A stretch of DNA of 64,000 bases from Bacillus sp. SD088. GTDB taxonomy: Bacteria > Bacillota > Bacilli > Bacillales > Bacillaceae_C. Under the pieces are notes generated by a model that was not told the DNA's origin, did no database searches, and saw only the letters and a list, made by a program, of their open reading frames with translations. Positions within the stretch are counted from its first letter, which is position 1. The number at the start of each line of letters is the position of its first letter. The stretch spans positions 124,001 to 188,000 of the forward strand of contig NZ_JADIJK010000005.1 in the NCBI RefSeq assembly GCF_017355205.1. The letters are read 5' to 3'. Shown here one piece after another: positions 60,655 to 64,000 of the stretch. Both the position numbers and the translations under genes were made by a program.

Positions 60655-61688
60655 AATGGATAAAACAAATCTATGATTGTTTTCATGCTTATAAACAATG
60701 GTTTCTTATATTAATTTCAACAAATCTCCTATTCAGTTTTTTAGCTTGGCTGGCCTACCCAGAAACATTTAAAGTGTTAGTAGGACTTATGATCGCTTTT
60801 ACTCTAGCCATGATAACGTTAGCCATGTTCCTGATCATTAGAAGGCAAAAAATAATCGAGGCTGCCTTTCAGGATTTTTTATTAGAAGCAAATGAGACAA
60901 ATGAAGAAAGATTATGTCAGGTATCTCCGAAGACATATTGGTCATATATCCACAGGACAGGAAGTGTTATAAGGTCCTATCGGTCGGAACGTAATGAGCA
61001 AGTCACGCAGTTGAACGATTATGAAAACTATATAGAAGGATGGGTTCACGAAATTAAAAAGCCATTGTCATTGATGACATTGGTATTAGATAACCGTAGT
61101 GACGAAATGTCTCCGCTTGTGAGGCAGCGTATGCTTCATGTCAGAGATCAGGTGCTTGGTGATGTGGAGCGAATTTTGTATTTTGCAAGACTTGAGGCTA
61201 CTCATAAAGATTATATTTTTGAGTCCATAAACATACTGGCATTTTGTAAGCAGACAATTGAAGACCATCAATCACTACTAGATGAATCCGGTTTTCAAAT
61301 ACAGTTCATAGGAGAAGAAAGAGAAATTTTGTCTGACCGCAAAGGATTAGCTTTTATATTAGAACAAATAATTGCTAATAGTACGAAATATGTCCAGCAG
61401 AATCAGGATCGTCCAATATTGGTATTTGAAACGATCTTTGATGAGGTGGGAAATCAAACCATTTTACATATTCATGATAATGGTCCTGGAGTATCCGAAG
61501 AGGATATACCATTTATTTTTGAGAAGGGATTTACTGGAGGGCGAGGTACTTATACAAGGCAAGCAACAGGGATGGGCCTCTTCTTAGTAAGCAAGATGGC
61601 TTATGATTTGGCTATTCAGTTGGATGCGAAATCAGAGTGTGATTCGGGCCTGACCATATCCCTACTATTTCCAAATGTGAAACAATAA
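60651..61688 (+). CDS. bceS: BceS-like intramembrane-sensing histidine kinase
   Basis: 345 residues starting at ATG 60651 in an ATGA overlap. Two membrane helices (about 16-33 and 39-62) are joined by a loop of only a few residues, so there is no outer sensor domain. HisKA reads EGWVHEIKKPLSLMTLVLDN (phospho-acceptor His), then FILEQIIANSTKYVQQN, HDNGPGVSEEDIPFIFEKGF and TGMGLFLVSKMAYDL. This is the BceS type that takes its signal from BceAB. The unit bceABRS is complete. Confidence 0.9.
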   Translation: MKWIKQIYDCFHAYKQWFLILISTNLLFSFLAWLAYPETFKVLVGLMIAFTLAMITLAMFLIIRRQKIIEAAFQDFLLEANETNEERLCQVSPKTYWSYIHRTGSVIRSYRSERNEQVTQLNDYENYIEGWVHEIKKPLSLMTLVLDNRSDEMSPLVRQRMLHVRDQVLGDVERILYFARLEATHKDYIFESINILAFCKQTIEDHQSLLDESGFQIQFIGEEREILSDRKGLAFILEQIIANSTKYVQQNQDRPILVFETIFDEVGNQTILHIHDNGPGVSEEDIPFIFEKGFTGGRGTYTRQATGMGLFLVSKMAYDLAIQLDAKSECDSGLTISLLFPNVKQ

Positions 61689-62189
61689 GCTGTCAACTTA
61701 TTGATTTGAATTGATCAGCATCTACTTGATGAACGGACTACAGATAAAATCGTATACATGAATGTAGTGTCAAAAATTCTATGAAAATATAGTGGTAAGC
61801 TGTCGCAATCGCTCTTGAGCAAATAAGCCAATGGCTTGAATTTAGAGTAAGAAGGACGAGAGAGACAGAGCTGTCTCGGGATTTTCCAATCTTCATTTAA
61901 TCGATTATATCAATCAAAAAAATCAATACAAATTCAGACTGGATCCAATATTGATTCAGTCTCTTTTTACTGTTTTCGATTTTCTTTATATCCTATTCAA
62001 TGAATTAACCCTCGCCATAGTATCACGAAATAAAGGCCAGATTTCTTACAATAAAAAGAAGCATGTATAATTTACAATAAAGTTATCAAAAAAGCTATAT
62101 TTTCAACGAAATAGATAGTAATCTTAATACAAAATGATTATGCAACATAATGAAGCAGTTTAGTCTAAGCAGAATAAGGGGATGATAAA
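61689..62189. other. Intergenic region between the Bce operon and the DHDPS gene
   Basis: About 500 bp without a supported gene. It holds the terminator at 61934 and, near 62060-62085, AT-rich sequence that may be the promoter of the next gene. Confidence 0.4.
61934..61970 (+). terminator. Terminator resembling that at 30628
   Basis: AGACTGGATC (61936-61945) pairs with GATTCAGTCT (61953-61962) with one mismatch, then CTTTTTAC. The sequence AGACTGGATCCAATA is the same as in the hairpin at 30628. Confidence 0.7.
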
Positions 62190-63017
62190 ATGCTAACAGA
62201 AAAAGTTCATATCGCCGTACCTACAGCTTTTTTTGAAGATGAATCCTTAAATATTCAAGGGACAATAAGTCATATACGCAACCTGTATAAACAAGGAGTA
62301 AAATCTGTTCTTGTTTCTGGGACTACTGGAGAACAGCATAGCTTAAATTTACAAGAGAAAATGGAGCTAATAGACAGTCTAGAGCAGGAAGAAGAACTTA
62401 TTCGTAATATGGAAATTATTTTTGGAGTAGCTTCCATTAGACAGAAAGAGACAGAAGAGTTAGCTGAAAAAATTCGTCAATCAAAAATATCAGGTATCAT
62501 GCTTGGGTATCCGCCGTATATTATACCGTCACAAGAAGAAGCGGTTGTTTATACAAAAAGGATAATACAGCTTAGTAATAAACCTACAATTTTATATAAT
62601 AATCCGAGAAGAACTGGATTTGATTTATCAGAAAAAAGTATTATTCAATTAAGTAAGATAGATTTAGTGGTTGGAATAAAAGATGCTGGCGATAAAGAAA
62701 AAATTGAACGAATAAAAAAGGGTATACATAGACAAGGCTTCTATTTTTATGCTGGTGGAGAAGTGGGGTTAGCCGAAAAAGTTTCATATGGGTATGATCG
62801 TCTGTCTTCTATTGCTGGAAATATCTCACCAATAGAAATTAGTCAGTGGTTTGCAAAAATACTTAAGAGGCAAAAGATAAGTAAGCAAGAAAGCAAAACA
62901 ATAGAAAATATTCTAGAACAAGTTTATCAAGGAAATGCTATTGTGAATTTGAAAAAAGTCATAAATAATAATGGACTTCCATTAGGAATTTGCAGAAGTC
63001 CAATAGGAAATAATTAA
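62190..63017 (+). CDS. Dihydrodipicolinate synthase family protein
   Basis: 275 residues from ATG 62190 after AAGGGGATGATAAA. The DapA-type TIM barrel is seen: VAVPTAF-like start, VSGTTGEQHSLNLQEKMELI (the GTTGE substrate loop), PTILYNNPRRTGFDL (catalytic Tyr) and LVVGIKDAGDKEKI with the Schiff-base Lys. The last helical part is a little short. DapA itself uses pyruvate and aspartate semialdehyde; other members are aldolases for sugar acids or hydroxyproline. The GTTGE loop is kept but no dap gene is near, so a different aldolase is possible. Confidence 0.82.
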   Translation: MLTEKVHIAVPTAFFEDESLNIQGTISHIRNLYKQGVKSVLVSGTTGEQHSLNLQEKMELIDSLEQEEELIRNMEIIFGVASIRQKETEELAEKIRQSKISGIMLGYPPYIIPSQEEAVVYTKRIIQLSNKPTILYNNPRRTGFDLSEKSIIQLSKIDLVVGIKDAGDKEKIERIKKGIHRQGFYFYAGGEVGLAEKVSYGYDRLSSIAGNISPIEISQWFAKILKRQKISKQESKTIENILEQVYQGNAIVNLKKVINNNGLPLGICRSPIGNN

Positions 63018-63104
63018 TTAGCTAGTATATTTTTAGACAGATGATTAAGCTATCTATAGCAACTAGTAAAATGTAGGAGAGTTATAATTAACAGAGGTGC
63101 AGCT

Positions 63105-63830
63105 ATGAATGAACTAGATAAAGAAATCAATAGAGTAGAAAATCTCACGACATTTTATCAGGGAGTAAAAGATTGTGTCCCAACTTTAATTGGTTACATC
63201 AGTATCGGAATTGCGATGGGAATTGTGGGAGCTTCATCCAATCTAAGTATATTAGAAGTTGCTCTTTTGTCGGCAATTGTATACGCAGGTGCAGCTCAAT
63301 TTATCATTTGTGCCTTGTTAGTAGGAGGGAGTCCTATTTCAGTTATAGTATTTACAACTTTTATTGTAAATTTACGGCACTTTTTATTAAGCATGACACT
63401 GGCTCCCTACTTTACAAAGTATTCTTTGATGAAAAATATTGCAATAGGGACCCTTTTAACAGATGAGTCATTTGGTGTGGCGATTAATAAAATTGTTAAA
63501 AAGGCAACCTTTAATGACAAATGGATGAATGGGTTAAATGTTACAGCTTATACATTTTGGATATTATCTTGTGTGCTGGGAGCGATCTTTGGTAAATGGA
63601 TTTCAAATCCAGAAATATTAGGATTAGATTTTTCTTTAACAGCGATGTTTTTGGCATTGCTTGTGTTGCAATTACAAAACATGAATCGTGGTAAATTGAA
63701 GCTTTATCTATCTTTAATTGTGTATGTAATTTTATTAATGCTCATTCTTTGTATGTTTGTTCCTTCTTATCTAGCCATTCTCTTATCAACAATAATTGTG
63801 GCAACGATTGGGGTGGTAAAAGACAAATGA
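63105..63830 (+). CDS. azlC: AzlC-family branched-chain amino acid exporter subunit
   Basis: 241 residues. The N-terminal FYQGVKDCVPTLIGYISIGI and following MGIVGASSNLSILEVALLSA are typical of AzlC, as are YAGAAQFIICALL, VNLRHFLLSMTLAPYF and LLTDESFGVAINK. About seven hydrophobic helices span the protein. With AzlD it forms an exporter for branched-chain amino acids or analogues (azaleucine resistance). The stop overlaps azlD by four bases. Start site AACAGAGGTGCAGCT. Confidence 0.9.
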   Translation: MNELDKEINRVENLTTFYQGVKDCVPTLIGYISIGIAMGIVGASSNLSILEVALLSAIVYAGAAQFIICALLVGGSPISVIVFTTFIVNLRHFLLSMTLAPYFTKYSLMKNIAIGTLLTDESFGVAINKIVKKATFNDKWMNGLNVTAYTFWILSCVLGAIFGKWISNPEILGLDFSLTAMFLALLVLQLQNMNRGKLKLYLSLIVYVILLMLILCMFVPSYLAILLSTIIVATIGVVKDK

Positions 63831-64000
63831 GTATTCAATTATCGATATTATTAATCATTTTAGGCTGTGCAATTGTAACTTTTATACCGAGAATTATTCC
63901 GTTTATCGTTATAAGGAATATTCAACTTCCAGAAATAGTAATCAAATGGTTATCCTATATTCCTATTTGTATTTTTACTGCACTTATCATTGATAGTTTT
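63827..64000 (+). CDS. azlD: AzlD-family exporter subunit (partial)
   Basis: ATG 63827 overlaps the azlC stop (ATGA) and the frame is open to the right edge, 58 codons. It reads ILGCAIVTFIPRIIPFIVIR and WLSYIPICIFTALIIDSF, the usual N-terminal half of AzlD (about 105 residues). The rest lies outside the window. Confidence 0.88.
   Translation, partial: MSIQLSILLIILGCAIVTFIPRIIPFIVIRNIQLPEIVIKWLSYIPICIFTALIIDSF

Overview
The window looks like a chromosomal stretch of an AT-rich, Gram-positive Bacillaceae member of the Oceanobacillus/Virgibacillus type. The basis is strong AGGAGG-type ribosome binding sites, many TTG/GTG starts, PadR/TetR/HxlR/WYL regulators, a Bce-type and an Lnr-type transporter module, an LPXTG wall protein, and DinB/YfiT-like proteins typical of Firmicutes. 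The genus is inference. No rRNA, tRNA or CRISPR array was seen.

Left part (1-15.3 kb). The window opens with the tail of a UvrD-like helicase, then decayed fragments. Next come a DinB-family gene, a frameshifted acetyltransferase and a VanR/VanS-like pair facing a D-Ala-D-Ala carboxypeptidase and a wall amidase. An accessory stretch follows: more DinB-superfamily genes, an erm-type 23S rRNA methylase with an ErmC-like leader peptide and attenuator, and a nucleotide kinase gene split by a 154-bp IS200/IS605-like non-autonomous element. It ends with WYL, Nudix, PadR/DUF1129 and GNAT genes.

Middle part (15.3-40.2 kb). A SARP-type response regulator overlaps a very large hybrid kinase, and both lie directly upstream of a 2907-residue wall-anchored adhesin. 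The regulator gene and the adhesin gene carry the same three-unit, 11-bp-phased direct repeat upstream, which suggests one regulon. After that come a ring-cleaving dioxygenase, a tRNA-dihydrouridine synthase, two TetR modules with visible operators, a PadR/pentapeptide module, and an ABC exporter with LytTR-DUF3021.

Right part (40.2-64 kb). A decayed prophage tail/lysis remnant is followed by small stress regulators (HxlR, VOC/HxlR pair, MerR with a CPBP protease) and a ten-copy 51-bp tandem array. Next is an LnrLMN-like exporter, separated from its two-component system by a second IS200/IS605-like element, then another DinB gene and an AlkZ-like DNA glycosylase. The window closes with a Bce-type antimicrobial-peptide detoxification operon and a DHDPS-family enzyme followed by AzlC/AzlD.

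Overall the region is rich in antibiotic and cell-envelope stress functions, many of them paired with their own regulators. Small mobile elements, gene remnants and duplications show active rearrangement. The best leads are the shared 11-bp repeats, a shared palindromic promoter before three DinB genes, and the 51-bp array whose every unit carries a ribosome binding site and ATG.
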